Under the pieces are notes generated by a model. It saw only the letters and a program-made list of their open reading frames with translations. It ran no database searches and was not told the origin of the DNA. A DNA stretch of 64,000 bases, from the NCBI GenBank assembly GCA_035384565.1, contig DAOOIT010000010.1:1-64000 (forward strand), in the 5' to 3' direction. The position numbers and the translations under genes were made by a program. This DNA is from Planctomycetota bacterium (GTDB lineage Bacteria; Planctomycetota; PUPC01; DSUN01). This document shows positions 15,108-23,835 of the stretch, in pieces; within the stretch, counting starts at the first letter, position 1; each line of letters opens with the position of its first letter.

Positions 15108-16028
15108 GTGAACGCCATGCCTGCCAAAGCCGCCGTCGCCGCCGCCTCCGACCGCGAACTCACCGCCATGGAGCGCCTGCTCAACCTCAACCGCAAAGCC
15201 CCGCCCGCCCGGCCCGCCGAGGCCGACGTGCGACAGGTCCCCCTCGCCCAGCTCCGCCCCAACCCCCACCAGCCGCGCCGCACCCTCGACGAGGACGCCC
15301 TCGCCGAACTCATCGAGTCCATCCGCGCCCGCGGCATCATCCAGCCGCTCGTCGCACGGCCCGCCCCCGACGACCCCGAAGCCCTCGAAATCGTGGTCGG
15401 CGAACGCCGCTTCATCGCCGCCGGCCGCGCCGGCCTCGCCACCGTGCCCTGCCTCGTGCGCAAGCTCGACGACCGCGAAGCCTTCATCCTCTCCGTCGCC
15501 GAAAACGTCGCCCGCGACGACCTCAACCCCATTGACGAGGCCGCCGCCTACCGCCGCATGCTCGACCACGGCTTCGCCGCCAACCAGGGCGAGATCGCCG
15601 CCCTCGTCGGCGTCCACCGCACCCGCGTCAACCACAAGCTGCGCCTCCTCAACCTCGACCATCGCATCCAAGAGCACGTCAGCGGCCAGCCGGCCGGCGC
15701 CGTGTCCCTCAGCCACCTCGAGGAACTGGCCCGCCTGCGCCCCGGCGACGCACAGCACGCCCTCTACATGCTCATCGTCGAGCGCGGCCTCTCCTCGCGC
15801 GAACTACGCGCCCGCGTGGACGCCGCCCTCGCCCCGCTCGACCGCCGTCCCGCCACCTCCAGGAACATCATCGCCCTTCAGCAGGGCGCCCGCATCGCCG
15901 TCTACCCCAACAAATACACCGTCCGCATCCCGCGCCAGCCCGACGACGCGGTGGACCTTCCCCGCATCGTCGCCGACCTCGAGCGCATCGTCGTCGAACT
16001 CAAGGCCCGTCTCGCCCCGCCCGCGTAG
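15108..16028 (+). CDS. ParB/Spo0J-family DNA-binding protein
   Basis: This 306-residue ParB-family protein has the expected CTPase/DNA-binding landmarks: NPHQPRRT (52-59), VVGERRFIAAGRAG (96-109), ENVARDDLNPIDEA (132-145) and a helix-turn-helix GEIAALVGVHRTRVNHKL (161-178). ParB loads on parS sites and slides as a CTP-gated clamp in chromosome or plasmid segregation; related proteins act as nucleoid-occlusion or transcription factors. No parA/soj gene adjoins it, and I saw no parS-like 16-mer nearby, so a non-segregation role is possible. GTG at 15108 and ATG at 15117 are both plausible. AGGAG at 15100-15104 is very close to the former and 12 nt from the latter. Confidence 0.9.
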   Translation: MNAMPAKAAVAAASDRELTAMERLLNLNRKAPPARPAEADVRQVPLAQLRPNPHQPRRTLDEDALAELIESIRARGIIQPLVARPAPDDPEALEIVVGERRFIAAGRAGLATVPCLVRKLDDREAFILSVAENVARDDLNPIDEAAAYRRMLDHGFAANQGEIAALVGVHRTRVNHKLRLLNLDHRIQEHVSGQPAGAVSLSHLEELARLRPGDAQHALYMLIVERGLSSRELRARVDAALAPLDRRPATSRNIIALQQGARIAVYPNKYTVRIPRQPDDAVDLPRIVADLERIVVELKARLAPPA

Positions 16029-16368
16029 CAGCCATCCACCTTCCTCGTCCCTACGCTCCGCGTGGGGACGGGTCTTCATAAATAGCATAAATAGGGACAG
16101 TCACCGGTTGTTCAGAATCGTGGCACCGCCGCCCGCGGCCGGGCTTGTGGGCGGGATATGCCCTCGGCTTCGCTCGGGCCAGGGTCCGTTCCGCGGTTCG
16201 CGGCGTGGGGACACGTCGCCCACACGACCCGCCACAGGGAAGGGCGTCCGGGCCGCAAGGCCGCCCGTTTCCCCTGCTCGCACCCTGAGCCGGACCCTCG
16301 CTTGACGCGCCACGCGATGCGGGATAGGATGCTCCACGGTCCCACAGCCGAACCCCTTGGAGAGCCTG
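16029..16368. other. Intergenic region before large exported protein
   Basis: There is no credible gene. AT-richer bases at 16075-16100 sit in otherwise GC-rich sequence. The only functional signal I find is the promoter at 16302-16330. Confidence 0.5.
16302..16330 (+). promoter_or_regulatory. Promoter of large exported coiled-coil protein
   Basis: TTGACG (16302-16307), 17-bp spacer, TAGGAT (16325-16330), with extended GCTTGACG. The leader is about 32 nt. Confidence 0.65.
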
Positions 16369-19086
16369 ATGAAGCGCACGCTGCTCGCCCCGCCCCTGGC
16401 CCTCGCCCTGCTCGCCGCCACCTGGTGTGCCGCCGCGGAAGCGCCGGAGGCGCCGCCGGAGAAGACGATTCGCGGCAAGGTGCGCACCGAGGTCGCCTTC
16501 TCCCTCGCCGCCGAGTTCCCCAACGCCGAGGGACGCGAGTATGGCCTCACCCGCGTCCAGCGGGGCGGCGTCGAGCTTCCTCCCCCCGCCAACATGAAAC
16601 TCGACCCTAAGACGGGCGCCTTCGCCTGGACCCCCACCGAGAGCCAGTGCGGCGAGTACGAAATCCACTTCCTCGTCCGGAACGCCAACGGCGAGAACAC
16701 GCGCACGACCCGCCTCGTGGCCGTCGAGACGCCGCCCATCGTGCCCCCGGGCGACTCGAGCGAGATCGCCAAACTCCTGCGCCAGTGGGCCGCCGAGGGC
16801 ACGGCCGCGGGCAACCTCGGCGACTTCTACGACAACCGCGACCGCGGCCACTCGCTCCTCAACACCCAGCCCTACCCCCAGCTCGACAGGGTCGAGTACT
16901 CGAAGGAGCAACTCGACCGGCGGATGGATTGGGCGCTCCAACTCCGCTTCCTCTATCCCCACGTCACGTTCGGCAACTCCTCCACCGCCTCGGGCGACCC
17001 GAACCTGGGCAGCAACCCGCGCCACGCGCTCCTCAACCCCGGCGCCGCGCAAGTGCTCCACACCCACTACCTGCGCAGCCACCTCTACATCTACCCCGAA
17101 CACCGCGACCACGACCCCGGCCACAACGGCCGTGGCGGCGGCTACGGCGACCTCTTCCCCGCCAACACCCCCTACTTCATCATCTCCCAGGGCTCGTCCG
17201 GCTCGGACCAGCCGTTCATGCGCGCCGTGCCGTACACCCTGGCCGCCTTCCGGCCCGAGGTCAAGGCGCTGCTCATTCAGCGCGGCCTCCTGATGCCCAC
17301 CGTGCAGATGATCCTGCGCCGCTGCGGCAAGGGCGTCAACAAGCCCGAGGACTACCTCACCGGCGCCGCCCATCCCACCGTGTTCGAGGGGTCCGAGGTC
17401 AGCGCCCTCCGCATGGTGCAACTCGCCCACGAGATCCAGCGCGACAACGTGCCTCCCCTGGCCCAAATCGCCGCCGTCGAAGAAGACCTGGCCCTCAACG
17501 GCGTGGACTACTTCGACGACCCGAGGCTGGGCGAGCGGTTTTTCGAGACGCCCGTGGTCATCGCCCGTCTCGTGCGCTCCGCGAAGCACACCCGCCGGAT
17601 GGTCGTGAGCGCCAAGGGCAGCTTCGACGCGAATAACCGCCCGCTCACCTACCACTGGGTCGTCCTGCGAGGCGACGCGAGCCGCATCAAGATCACGCCC
17701 GTCGAGAAGGACGGCTCGGTGGCCGAGCTGCTCGTGCCCTATCACGAGCGCAGGCCCGTCGCACCCGGCTCCCCGCTCGAATCGAACCGCGTGGACATCG
17801 GCGTGTTCGTGCACAACGGCGTCTACTACTCGCCCCCCGCCTTCGTTTGCTTCTACTCGCTGGACGACGAGGCGCGCACCTACGACGACCAGGGCCGCAT
17901 CCGCGAGATGTACTACGGTTACGGCGACTCATCCATCGGCTATCCCCACGGCCAGCTCCGCGCACGCGACAAGGGCTACGACGTCACCGATTGGCCCGCC
18001 CTCCTCGCCGTCATCGTGGGCGGGACCTCTCCGTCCCGCGAGAAAGGCGGCGACCTCGCCTCCGGTCTGCTCCGCCGCCAGTTCAAGCCCGACCAACTCG
18101 CCGCCCTCCAGCAGGCCGCCAAGGACCTCGAGGCCGCCGTCGCGGCGAACGCCGAGCCTCAGCGCCAGCTCGACGAAGCCGACGCCGCCGCGAAGAAGGC
18201 CCGTGAGGCCGCCGACGACGCGAAGAAGAAGGCCGAGGAGGCCCGCAAGGCGCAGGAGAAGGAGCCCACCGACGCCGCCAAAGCCGCCCTTGCCGACGCA
18301 GAGGCCAAGCTCAAGGCCCTTCAGGCCGAGCAGCAGAAGGCCGAGGACCAGGCCAGGGACCTCCGCCGCAAGCTCGACGAGGCCCGGCAGGGAGAGCACA
18401 AGGCGCTCGTGGCCGAGCCCCCCGCCCTCGGGGCGCCCGTGAAGTTCCGCGTCGAGGCTGCCCTCAACGCCCTCAAGGACGATGTCGCCCTTTACCCCAC
18501 CCACGCCCGGGCCATCCACGCGCTGGCGGATGCCTGCCAGGACGCCGCGGCCAAACGCGCCTTCCTCGGCGCGCGCGACGAGCTGGTCAAGCTCGGCCTC
18601 CTCAGGCCCGAGGGCGACGGCTTCGTCCTCAGCCCCGCCATCGCCGGCCCAAAGCCGCCCGCCGAGCGCCTCACCCGCTTCGAGCGCAGCAAGCTCGAAT
18701 GGCTCAACATCGCCATCTTGCAGCACCTGCTCTACCCGGGCACGCTCAACCGCCGGCCCCAGCGCAACTTCGTGTGCGTGTTCCTCGCCACCCCGAAGAC
18801 CTGGCGCGACCTCTACCACTACGACGGCCAGGGCCGCCTCACCGGCTGGACCCGCACCGAGGGCACCGAGGCCAAGGAGTTCACGGCGGACGGCGCCCTT
18901 ATCACCAAGAAGGACGCTCTTGGCCGCGCCCTCGAGGCCCGCACGGTGGCCTACGTCACCGAAGGCGGCGAGCGCATCAACCGCGTGCTTCAGCAGAAGC
19001 TGGGCGACACGATCCGCCATTACGAGTATGCCGATGACAAGGACCGCATCGGGCGCGTCGCCAGGACCGAGAAAGCCCCTGAGTGA
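16369..19086 (+). CDS. Large exported protein with Ig-like domain and coiled coil
   Basis: This 905-residue protein of unknown function has an N-terminal signal MKRTLLAPPLALALLAAT and then a putative Ig-fold segment (residues ~30-125), MKLDPKTGAFAWTPTESQCG, of the type found in large surface proteins. A long globular region is followed by a PKD-like strand pattern (FDANNRPLTYHWVVLRGDAS). An Ala/Lys/Glu-rich coiled coil spans residues ~575-680. The final ~100 residues contain YHYDGQGRLTGWTRTEGTE, reminiscent of single YD-type repeats. An envelope or structural role is likely but unproven. ATG at 16369 follows GGAGAG; a TTG at 16357 is rejected as it would consume the ribosome site. It converges with the DUF2851-like gene. 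Confidence 0.82.
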   Translation: MKRTLLAPPLALALLAATWCAAAEAPEAPPEKTIRGKVRTEVAFSLAAEFPNAEGREYGLTRVQRGGVELPPPANMKLDPKTGAFAWTPTESQCGEYEIHFLVRNANGENTRTTRLVAVETPPIVPPGDSSEIAKLLRQWAAEGTAAGNLGDFYDNRDRGHSLLNTQPYPQLDRVEYSKEQLDRRMDWALQLRFLYPHVTFGNSSTASGDPNLGSNPRHALLNPGAAQVLHTHYLRSHLYIYPEHRDHDPGHNGRGGGYGDLFPANTPYFIISQGSSGSDQPFMRAVPYTLAAFRPEVKALLIQRGLLMPTVQMILRRCGKGVNKPEDYLTGAAHPTVFEGSEVSALRMVQLAHEIQRDNVPPLAQIAAVEEDLALNGVDYFDDPRLGERFFETPVVIARLVRSAKHTRRMVVSAKGSFDANNRPLTYHWVVLRGDASRIKITPVEKDGSVAELLVPYHERRPVAPGSPLESNRVDIGVFVHNGVYYSPPAFVCFYSLDDEARTYDDQGRIREMYYGYGDSSIGYPHGQLRARDKGYDVTDWPALLAVIVGGTSPSREKGGDLASGLLRRQFKPDQLAALQQAAKDLEAAVAANAEPQRQLDEADAAAKKAREAADDAKKKAEEARKAQEKEPTDAAKAALADAEAKLKALQAEQQKAEDQARDLRRKLDEARQGEHKALVAEPPALGAPVKFRVEAALNALKDDVALYPTHARAIHALADACQDAAAKRAFLGARDELVKLGLLRPEGDGFVLSPAIAGPKPPAERLTRFERSKLEWLNIAILQHLLYPGTLNRRPQRNFVCVFLATPKTWRDLYHYDGQGRLTGWTRTEGTEAKEFTADGALITKKDALGRALEARTVAYVTEGGERINRVLQQKLGDTIRHYEYADDKDRIGRVARTEKAPE

Positions 19087-19192
19087 GCACCGCGGCCGCG
19101 TCCGGGCCGAGAGCCAGCCCGGCCAGTGGGCCCACTTCCCCTTCACCGTGCCCCGACAACAGCCCGCCGCTGCGAAGTGAGCGGGCGCCGCC

Positions 19193-20734
19193 TCACGCCT
19201 CGAGCAGCCGCACGAGCGGGCAGCGGTCGCAGGTGGCGCGCTCGGAGTCGCAGAAGTCGGCGTAGAGTTGGTAGAGGCCCTGCTGGCGGCGGGCGCTGCG
19301 CAGGAGCTTCAACGCGCCCTCGGGCCGCCCGAAGAGGCGCTGCGTGGTGAAGCGTGTGACGCTGGTGCTCGGCAGCTTCGGATACGCGGCGAACACCTGG
19401 TGGAGCAACTCCTCGAACGGACGGTCGCTGTCGCGGCGGGCCTGGTAGAGGAGGGCGGGGAGCAGGCCGTCAATGATGATCGTGTGCGCGCGGTCGGCGC
19501 CCACGAGCCGCGCGCCGCGGGGCATGGGCTTGCCCGTGAACCCCGTCCGCGCATCCCAGAACGGGTCGCGCAGCGAGAGAAAGAAGTCGAGCAGTTGCGC
19601 CCGGCGACGAGCCAGCTCGCGCGGAGCGAGACGCCCGCCGCCCGTGGGGCCGACGGCCTGGCGAATGGCGCGGTTGAGGCCGCCTTCGAGGTGGCGGGCG
19701 GCCAGGCGGGCCATGGCCGCGATGCGGCGCGTGGGGAAGTTGGTGGGCCGCGTGCCGTCGAAGCTCCACTGCTCGGGGGCCAGCGCGTCGTCGGCGAGGC
19801 CGACGCCCAGGGCGTCCCACAGCCGGAGCAGTTGGGCGACGTGCTCGACAGCCTCGGCGTCGGCGGCGCCGGGCGAAGGCGGCAGCAGGCCGGCCACGCC
19901 GAACAGCAGCGCCTCCGCGGCCAGGGCGGCGGGCGCGCCGTCGGGCCGGGCGGCGGTGCGCTCGCGAATGGCGGCGAGGGGCAGGCGGCGGGCGAGTTCG
20001 AGGGCAGGGGCCTTGTTGCGCTTGTAGCCGAGGCCGGCTGCGATGGCCTCGTAGAGGAGTTGATCGTCGCCGGCCGCGGCGGCGCGGGCCGCGAGGCGGC
20101 GGGCCTTGTCGGCGATCCGCTGGTCGCCCGCGTGGTCGAGGAAGAGCGCGAGCCACTCGAGCGTGACCTTGCCCTGCTCGAGCAGTGCGTGGCAGCGGCC
20201 TCGGCTGGCCTCGCCCGCCTCGGGGTATTCGGCGGGGTCCACGCTGTCGGCCAGCTCGGCCAGCGGCGTGCGCAGGTAGGGCTCGAGGGTGAGCTGCGGC
20301 ACCGTGGCGCCCGCCGCGGTGTTCACCGAGGAGCTGCCCGCGTCGTTCCACAGCGCCACGTGCAGCACCACCCCGTTGTAGCTGGGGTCGGCATCGTGGC
20401 CGTGGGCGTGCCAGAGGCTGGAGTTGAGGTGGACCTCGACATCGCCCTTCACCACGGGGCCGGCGCCGATGCGGAGCGCGGCGTTGCGGAAGTCCGGCCC
20501 CGCCTCCAGGTTCCACCAGCCGGGCGACAGCACGCGAAGGCGTTGGCCGTCGTCGGTGCGCAGGCGGTCGGTGGCCAGGCTCTGGTCGAACCAGAGGCAG
20601 CGCACGATGCGCTCGCGCACCGTGGGCGGCGCGGCACGATAGTGTGCGCGCGGCTCCGACACCCCCGCCTCGCTTACGAGGCGGCGATAGGTGTCGGTGA
20701 AGAGCGGCTGGCTGGTCGCAGGGAGGTCTTGCAT
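19193..20734 (-). CDS. DUF2851-family protein
   Basis: This 513-residue cytoplasmic protein matches the DUF2851 style. It has an N-terminal region with SPGWWNLEAGPDFRNAALRI, then KGDVEVHLNSSLWHAHGHD and YNGVVLHVALWND, and ends with a cysteine cluster DFCDSERATCDRCPL (C-x6-C-x2-C) that could bind a metal or Fe-S centre. The family is widespread in Bacteroidetes and PVC bacteria; no biochemical function is known to me. The ATG at 20734 is favoured because GAGGGGGG lies 11 nt upstream; GTG at 20746 is embedded in that G-run. It follows the hicA-like gene on the same strand with 30 bp between, so co-transcription with the toxin-antitoxin pair is possible. Confidence 0.85.
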   Translation of the reverse strand: MQDLPATSQPLFTDTYRRLVSEAGVSEPRAHYRAAPPTVRERIVRCLWFDQSLATDRLRTDDGQRLRVLSPGWWNLEAGPDFRNAALRIGAGPVVKGDVEVHLNSSLWHAHGHDADPSYNGVVLHVALWNDAGSSSVNTAAGATVPQLTLEPYLRTPLAELADSVDPAEYPEAGEASRGRCHALLEQGKVTLEWLALFLDHAGDQRIADKARRLAARAAAAGDDQLLYEAIAAGLGYKRNKAPALELARRLPLAAIRERTAARPDGAPAALAAEALLFGVAGLLPPSPGAADAEAVEHVAQLLRLWDALGVGLADDALAPEQWSFDGTRPTNFPTRRIAAMARLAARHLEGGLNRAIRQAVGPTGGGRLAPRELARRRAQLLDFFLSLRDPFWDARTGFTGKPMPRGARLVGADRAHTIIIDGLLPALLYQARRDSDRPFEELLHQVFAAYPKLPSTSVTRFTTQRLFGRPEGALKLLRSARRQQGLYQLYADFCDSERATCDRCPLVRLLEA

Positions 20735-20764
20735 CACGCCGGTCACCCCCCTCAGCGCCGGTGA

Positions 20765-21004
20765 TCAGGCGTTATCATAGGCTTTGAGGAAGTCGTCACG
20801 CGAGATGTCGAACTGACGGCAAAGGGTACGCAAGGTGGATGCCTTGATGCGCGGGTGGTTCGGCATGGTGAGAGGCGTGAGCGTGCCGTCGGTGTTGCGG
20901 CGCTGAGGGGCAATATGCTCGCGTTCCCTGACAACTGCGAAGCCCAGCGCGCGGAGTGCGCGCAACACACGGGCTTCGGGTGCGTCCACGGGGAACTTGG
21001 GCAT
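20765..21004 (-). CDS. hicA: HicA-like toxin (mRNA interferase)
   Basis: This 79-residue protein has the double-stranded RNA-binding-like fold pattern of HicA/YcfA. An N-terminal helix LRALRALGFAVV is followed by REREHI, whose His sits where HicA enzymes have their catalytic histidine. TLTPLTMPNHPRIKASTLRT corresponds to the conserved P-x(n)-K-x-G-TL(R) segment, and the closing helix is LCRQFDISRDDFLKAY. HicA toxins cleave mRNA independently of the ribosome and are neutralised by HicB. The upstream gene on the same strand is HicB-like and ends 3 bp before this start, the hicBA order. Degeneracy around the active site (no GSHH) leaves activity uncertain. Confidence 0.85.
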   Translation of the reverse strand: MPKFPVDAPEARVLRALRALGFAVVREREHIAPQRRNTDGTLTPLTMPNHPRIKASTLRTLCRQFDISRDDFLKAYDNA

Positions 21005-21007
21005 GGC

Positions 21008-21283
21008 CTACACCGTGGCCTCGGCCACGAAGGCCTCCAGCACCGGTCCTTCTTCGCCTTCAAGGACGCCAGGGCCGAAGGTCTCCACGTGGAACTTGAT
21101 GGCCGACTGCACGTCCCGGAGGGCTTCCTCATAGGTGTCGCCCTCGCCCACGACTACCCCCTGGATGCCCACGGGATAGGCCACGTAGCCATCGGGGTGC
21201 TTCTCGATCACGATCTTGATCTGTCTCGTCTCGCCTGGCCTCGCACAAAGCCGTACCTCGGTGCCTTGCACGTGCCCCATCAT
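21008..21283 (-). CDS. hicB: HicB-like antitoxin
   Basis: The 91-residue product contains IKIVIEKHPDGYVAYPVG and GVVVGEGDTYEEALRDVQSA, the partial RNase-H-like fold of HicB antitoxins, followed by an acidic tail. No separate DNA-binding domain follows, so autoregulation would have to involve another part or a partner. It precedes the HicA-like gene by 3 bp on the same strand. The start is uncertain: ATG at 21283 or 21280 gives a short unconserved leader before the family core, and neither has a clear ribosome site. The longer frame upstream overlaps the neighbouring gene and is rejected. Confidence 0.82.
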   Translation of the reverse strand: MMGHVQGTEVRLCARPGETRQIKIVIEKHPDGYVAYPVGIQGVVVGEGDTYEEALRDVQSAIKFHVETFGPGVLEGEEGPVLEAFVAEATV

Positions 21284-21333
21284 GCCGCAGCAAGAGGCGG
21301 AAAGCAAGTCAGAACCGTTGCCGAACCGCTCAC

Positions 21334-22425
21334 TTATTCGCCCGCGATCTCCTTCACCTTCGCGAAGAACGCCCGCTTGCGGGGGGTGTTGATGCCCCAC
21401 TGGACGGGCGGGCATTGGTAGCCGTCGGCGTAGTTGCTCTGGCCGGGGTCGAAGTACCCCCACGAAGCGTATTCGCCGACCGCCGCGACGAAGTTGTTCA
21501 TGGGCTTCTCGAAGTCGAAATGGTCGTCCTCGTTGAAGAGGATGGGCATGGGACGATAACCGGGCACCTGGCGGGTCTTGCGGACCATGTCGGCGATGCG
21601 GGCGGGGTCGCCCACGCCGTTGCCGTGAATGAGCAGGAAGTCGGAGGCGCGGACGACGTTTTCCCTCGGAATCGTGCCGCCGCCGTAGCTGGTGCCGGCG
21701 AGGAATCGGCGGCCGTCGCGCTCGCGGGCCTTCGCCCGCTCGATCAGTTCGTGCACGCGGCCCGGCTGAAGGATGGCGTGGTCGTAGCGGACGTTGCACT
21801 CGTTGTTGACCTCGATGAGCACGTTGCGGTAGCCGCGGTCGAAGAGCCAGTCGAGGGCGTTGTCAAGGGCGCGCTTGACCGCGACCTCGTCTTTCACCCG
21901 CTGGTCCTGGCCGAAGTAGAAGATGCCGAGGATGGCGACCATGCCCAGCTCATCGGCCTTGTCGAGGATACGTTCGAGGCGGGCCATGTAGGCGGGCCGA
22001 AGATCGCCCGCCTCGGTGAGGGCGGAGTTGTGCCACGGCTGCTCGCGCGAGTAGCCCTGGGGACTGCCGCCCTGGAGGTTGATGGTGAAGGCCAGGAGGC
22101 CGTGACGCCGCCACTCGGGCATGGCGGCGACGAACTCGCGGGTGTTGCGCTCGGGGTCCCACTTCCCTGTGTCGGGATAGGCCCACCTCGACACCGTCTC
22201 GGGGTTCAAGTCGTCGAAGATGCCCTGGACCATCCGTGAGTTGAGCAACAGGCCTTCGATTTTCCTGCCTTGCCACGTGCGGCCCGCATAGGTCGGCTTG
22301 CCGTTGATGAAGAAGGCATCCCCGCGAATCGAGACCTCGGTCTTCCGCTGCACGGGTTGTCCTCCATAGACGAAAGGACCTGCCGCGAGAGCCGCTGCAA
22401 AGAGGCGAAGGGGCAGGGGTCTCAT
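21334..22425 (-). CDS. Exported TIM-barrel glycosidase-like protein
   Basis: This 363-residue protein has a signal sequence (MRPLPLRLFAAALAAGPFVY) and looks like a clan-A glycoside hydrolase. GDAFFINGKPTYAGRTW is an opening strand like those of GH5-type enzymes. NVLIEVNNECN carries the Asn-Glu pair expected of the acid/base residue, and MPILFNEDDHF near the end could contribute the nucleophile. It presumably hydrolyses a polysaccharide outside the cytoplasm; family and substrate are unresolved. The ATG at 22425 overlaps the TGA of the upstream gene (ATGA), with AAGGAG 11 nt before it, so the two are translationally coupled. Confidence 0.82.
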   Translation of the reverse strand: MRPLPLRLFAAALAAGPFVYGGQPVQRKTEVSIRGDAFFINGKPTYAGRTWQGRKIEGLLLNSRMVQGIFDDLNPETVSRWAYPDTGKWDPERNTREFVAAMPEWRRHGLLAFTINLQGGSPQGYSREQPWHNSALTEAGDLRPAYMARLERILDKADELGMVAILGIFYFGQDQRVKDEVAVKRALDNALDWLFDRGYRNVLIEVNNECNVRYDHAILQPGRVHELIERAKARERDGRRFLAGTSYGGGTIPRENVVRASDFLLIHGNGVGDPARIADMVRKTRQVPGYRPMPILFNEDDHFDFEKPMNNFVAAVGEYASWGYFDPGQSNYADGYQCPPVQWGINTPRKRAFFAKVKEIAGE

Positions 22426-23648
22426 CGGGTTTCGGTCTCCTTGCCATGGGCTTCTCGCGCGATGTATCGCGGCGTGGCCGCCAGGCCGCCCCAACTCGCG
22501 GGATTGTGGTTGGCCTCGAAGACCTTGCGGAGCGTGTCGTCGTAGGGCGTGAGGGCGAGCCAGAGGACGCCGGGGGTCCTCTCCCAGCGTTTGTCAGGCG
22601 CGCCGCCGTCAATCCGCTGGAACTTCGCGCCCTGCACCTGCTGGTTCCACATGAAGTCGCGGTTCGTGGCGATGAGGCGGGCAATGTCGTCCTTCGCGAA
22701 AACGAGCTTGTGCTCGTAGGCGGCCACGATGCCCTCGAGGTCAATGCCGTAATAGCCACCGTTCGGGTGCACGCCCACCCAGTGCTTCGGAGAGCCGTCG
22801 GGCTTGTAATCCCACGGCCCGGCGGGGTCCCAGTAGTTCCACACATAGAACTTGCCGTCGTCGCGGAGCCGCATGCGCGCCTTCATCTGTTGCCACCACT
22901 TCCCCGCCCGGTCGCGGTAGGCGGCCTTGCCCGTGGCATCGTGGAGGGCGATGAGCCAGCAGGCGATGAGGTTCTGCTTATTGGCGGGGTGCGAGAAGCC
23001 GTCGGTCTTGCGCGTCGCATAGCCTTCGGTCCACTGGTTCGTCTTGGGGTCTATGCCGAAGGGGGGCACCACCCACACGCCGCCCGGCTTGGCCTCGCGC
23101 CAGGCGCCGCGGGAGTCCCATTTTGCGAACGTCTTCTCGTTGAGCGTGAGCCACTCTTCGGCCTTGGCGCCGTACTTGCCCTTGAGAGCCGGGGCCCTGC
23201 GAATCGCGTCGGCGGCGATGGCGAGGGGCAGCAGGCCCATCGCCTCGCCGAGCTGGCTGTCGGTGAGCAGGTCCTTCGTGAAAGCGCCGCCTGTGCCCGC
23301 CTTGGGCCAGCCCACGAAGCCGTCGGGCTCCTTCACGCCGCGCTTGATCCAGGCGTCGGCCCAATCCACAAGCAGATCGAGCCACTTTGTGTCGCGGGTG
23401 GCGAGGTAGCCGTAGGCGAAGCCGTTGAGAAAGGGGCTGATGAGCCAGCCGATCTCCTCGCCCGTCTCCTTGTCGCAGTAGCGGGTCCGCGCGGAGTCCA
23501 GGATGTACTTCTCCCAGCGCCCGAGCCAGTCTTTCGTCTGGGCCGCGTCGAGAGCGAAGGCGGAGCGGGCGAGCGCCGCGGCCCCGGCCCCGAGGACGGT
23601 TTGCCTGAGCAGCGCGCGGCGGCTGATCGCCTGGCCATCGTGTGCCAT
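22422..23648 (-). CDS. Tat-exported alpha-helical-barrel-like protein
   Basis: This 408-residue protein starts with a Tat signal (SRRALLRQTVLGAGAAALA). The mature part is rich in Trp and repeated helix pairs, for example WLDLLVDWADAWIKRG, AYRDRAGKWWQQMKAR and YYGIDLEGIVAAYEHKL. That pattern suits an (alpha/alpha)6 barrel as in many polysaccharide lyases and unsaturated-glycan hydrolases. I cannot name the family. ATG at 23648 has GGAGAG upstream and a promoter (TTGCAC-17-TATAAT) just beyond. It is coupled to the glycosidase-like gene by an ATGA overlap, and the divergent gene at 23836 is also carbohydrate-related, so the three look like a small glycan-degradation locus. Confidence 0.8.
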   Translation of the reverse strand: MAHDGQAISRRALLRQTVLGAGAAALARSAFALDAAQTKDWLGRWEKYILDSARTRYCDKETGEEIGWLISPFLNGFAYGYLATRDTKWLDLLVDWADAWIKRGVKEPDGFVGWPKAGTGGAFTKDLLTDSQLGEAMGLLPLAIAADAIRRAPALKGKYGAKAEEWLTLNEKTFAKWDSRGAWREAKPGGVWVVPPFGIDPKTNQWTEGYATRKTDGFSHPANKQNLIACWLIALHDATGKAAYRDRAGKWWQQMKARMRLRDDGKFYVWNYWDPAGPWDYKPDGSPKHWVGVHPNGGYYGIDLEGIVAAYEHKLVFAKDDIARLIATNRDFMWNQQVQGAKFQRIDGGAPDKRWERTPGVLWLALTPYDDTLRKVFEANHNPASWGGLAATPRYIAREAHGKETETR

Positions 23649-23691
23649 GGGTCTTCTCTCCTACTCGTGTCCCTGCACAGAAGCCTCCGGG

Positions 23692-23720
23692 ATTATAGTG
23701 CTGCTTGACGGGGAGTGCAA
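23692..23720 (-). promoter_or_regulatory. Leftward promoter of the Tat-exported protein operon
   Basis: On the minus strand, TTGCAC (23720-23715), 17-bp spacer, TATAAT (23697-23692). The -10 is a perfect consensus. The leader is about 40 nt. Confidence 0.75.
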
Positions 23721-23755
23721 TGGAAAACGGGCGTCTCCTGGGTCCCGACGCCCCT

Positions 23756-23784
23756 TTGCGTCACGCACGCTGCCTGCATACAAT
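23756..23784 (+). promoter_or_regulatory. Rightward promoter of GH-like gene
   Basis: TTGCGT (23756-23761), 17-bp spacer, TACAAT (23779-23784), divergent from the leftward promoter 36 bp away. The shared region could hold one regulator site. Confidence 0.6.
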
Positions 23785-23835
23785 CTACAGGGCCCACCCC
23801 GACGATATGGCGAATTACGGAGAGGAGCAAGCGCC

